The position numbers and the translations under genes are program-made. From NCBI GenBank assembly GCA_015488885.1, contig WFMW01000015.1, positions 1 to 34,875 of the forward strand: a stretch of DNA of 34,875 bases, written 5' to 3'. The notes under the pieces were generated by a model that ran no database searches, had not been told where the DNA came from, and saw nothing but the letters and a program-made list of their open reading frames with translations. Of this stretch, positions 33,563 to 34,875 are shown in pieces (positions within the stretch are counted from its first letter, which is position 1; each line of letters begins with the position of its first letter). The stretch is from Gammaproteobacteria bacterium. GTDB lineage: Bacteria > Pseudomonadota > Gammaproteobacteria > SZUA-229.

Positions 33563-34875
33563 AAAACGTCAAATGGACTTTTAACAGCCAATCCCCCTTT
33601 TTTAATCACATGAGTGTATATCATAGTCGTACTAATATCGGCATGACCTAACAGCTCCTGAATTAAACGAATATCTTTTCCCGATTCCAGTAAATGGGTA
33701 GCAAAGGACTAAATTTTCCTGGAGAAAATTTGAACAGCGTTTAGCTGGCCTGAAAGGCAAAATACATGGATGTATTTTGTAGTGGCGTAGTGTGTGACTG
33801 GTGACTTTTTTAGTAAAGTTTGCTTTTTTAGCCGCATGTCTAATTGCTTTTTGTAAACTGGTTTCATGGATATGGTGTCGGCGTGTTTTGCCTGTACGAT
33901 AATCAAAAGCAAGTCGGGTTGCCGGAAAAACATACTGCCAGGAAAAGCTTTTTGCCGCAGCACCCATTTTTCTGGCTAAAGCGACAGGTAATAAAACCTC
34001 CCCAAAACCTGCAGCGAGGTCACCGTCATGTATAGATTTTACCTGAGACAGGTGAGAGTGCATCAATGGGATAAGTTTTTCCGGTAATGGCACCACCCGC
34101 TGTTTATTTCCTTTGGCTTCTCTAACTGTAATTTGCTGGTAGTCAAAATCAATATCCTGAACTCTTAAACGCGTACACTCCATAATGCGCATACCGGTGC
34201 CATACATCAATGATGCCATCAGTTTTGAACGTCCCTTCATCGCCTCTAATAAGCACTTGATTTCATTAACAGAAAGTACCGTTGGTATTCGTTGCTTTGA
34301 CGTTGCGCGGGTAAAGGACAATATATTTTCAACATCACGTCCAAGAACTTCTCTAAAAAGAAAAATTAAAGCATTCAGCGCAACTTTTTGGGTTGAAGAC
34401 GACACCTTGCGCGATACAGCAAGATGTTCCAGAAAATATTTGATATTTTCAGCACCGAGTTCGTCTATTTTCTGCCAGTTACTATAGAGTAGAAACCTGA
34501 CAATCCATTGTTCATAGGTTTTCTCAGTTTTAACCGCCATCTGGCGAACACGTATCGTTTTTACAAAAGCCAGATGAGTTTCTGCATAACTGGTTCTAAA
34601 ACGAAGAATATATTGATTACTTGATGGCGCGACCAGACTTTCCGGGTCTGCATCCCTCATCAGGGTAGGATGGTCAGCTTCAAGTTCCCTGGCAAATGCC
34701 CGCCATTGGAACCAGTCGTAAGAATTTGACCATTCAGCCTGAACCAGATCAGTGAATAAAAGTCGCAGTGCATCAGCAATCTGCCGAAACTGCCACGCCT
34801 TTAGCTCAGGAAGTCTGCCTTTTGCATTTAGATAGTGATCGACATCATCACCCGTTTGACCACTAAGAAGGGTAC
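33559..34875 (-). pseudogene. intI-like: Integron-type integrase gene broken by a 73-bp insertion, runs off the right edge
   Basis: The leftward frame is a tyrosine recombinase. A SAM-like domain (LAFVKTIRVRQMAVKTEKTYEQW) is followed by YGTGMRIMECTRLRVQDIDF, then the segment peculiar to integron integrases (DLAAGFGEVLLPVALARK, SWQYVFPATRL, RRHHIHETSLQKAIRHA) and SHTLRH. The normal continuation [20 protein letters not shown] to [20 protein letters not shown] is found in another frame from 33708 to 33559. The 73 bases between (33709-33781) cause a frameshift, so the present frame ends at 33632. Removing them joins the two halves in frame, giving 342 residues from the internal Met at 34660. The frame is open from there to the window end (YLNAKGRLPELKAWQF and more), so the true start lies outside. 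Confidence 0.9.
33709..33781. mobile_element. 73-bp palindromic insertion in the integrase gene
   Basis: It contains three perfect hairpins: CAAAATACAT-GG-ATGTATTTTG (33758-33779), GCCT-GAA-AGGC (33748-33758) and AAATTTTC-CTGGA-GAAAATTT (33711-33731). It is bounded by the point where the integrase reading frame stops and resumes. No target-site duplication is evident. Probably a non-autonomous palindromic element; only this copy is in the window. Confidence 0.75.

Overview
The window looks like chromosomal DNA of a chemolithoautotrophic, probably sulfur-oxidising gammaproteobacterium. It is AT-leaning by eye and gene-dense, with no gap over 300 bases. The evidence is a form II RuBisCO gene (cbbM) with a divergent cbbR and the activase pair cbbQ/cbbO, a TauE/SafE anion exporter, and ordinary gammaproteobacterial housekeeping genes (slyD, sprT, efpL, arfB, fpr, argA, nadC, znuACB). 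I cannot name the species.

Layout. 1-5.6 kb: a cut-off hypothetical, a flavoprotein reductase, a PagL-type lipid A deacylase, slyD, a leftward efpL-sprT-hypothetical operon, arfB, fpr and an unrecognised gene. 5.6-10.1 kb: a large ExeA-like AAA ATPase with a membrane segment and a basic TolA-like coiled-coil tail, two hypotheticals and thiO. 10.2-16.0 kb: tRNA-Thr(CGU), a REC-EAL phosphodiesterase, a DUF4124 protein, a TauE exporter, a PfkB/adenosine-kinase-like kinase, an RssA-type patatin and a YfaZ-type porin. 16.1-22.0 kb: the carbon-fixation locus, cbbM-cbbQ-cbbO leftward and cbbR rightward, sharing one compact regulatory region. 22.0-25.2 kb: a SYLF protein, thiD-thiE, a large imperfect hairpin, a GTG-started rubredoxin gene and yjbQ. 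25.3-31.0 kb: znuA divergent from znuCB across a Zur-box-like site, then leftward argA-nadC-plsC. 31.1-34.9 kb: ilvD, bounded by a palindromic repeat on one side and the debris of integron-type integrases on the other.

How the genes fit together. CbbM fixes CO2, CbbQ and CbbO remodel it, and CbbR sits head-to-head to control it. Thiamine functions recur at several places (thiO, thiD, thiE, and yjbQ with its reported thiamin-phosphate synthase side activity). ZnuABC is a complete zinc importer.

The least ordinary parts are four. (1) An integron-integrase gene is broken by a 73-bp multi-hairpin insertion whose removal restores the frame exactly; a second integrase C-terminus abuts its stop. 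(2) A 161-nt near-palindrome lies between thiD and the rubredoxin gene, and its arm differences mostly keep pairing as G-U on the + strand. (3) A 17-bp inverted repeat begins in the cbbM stop codon, with a strong terminator just beyond it. (4) In-frame 15-bp tandem repeats lie in both argA and the ExeA-like gene. I see no CRISPR array, rRNA, complete insertion sequence or phage.
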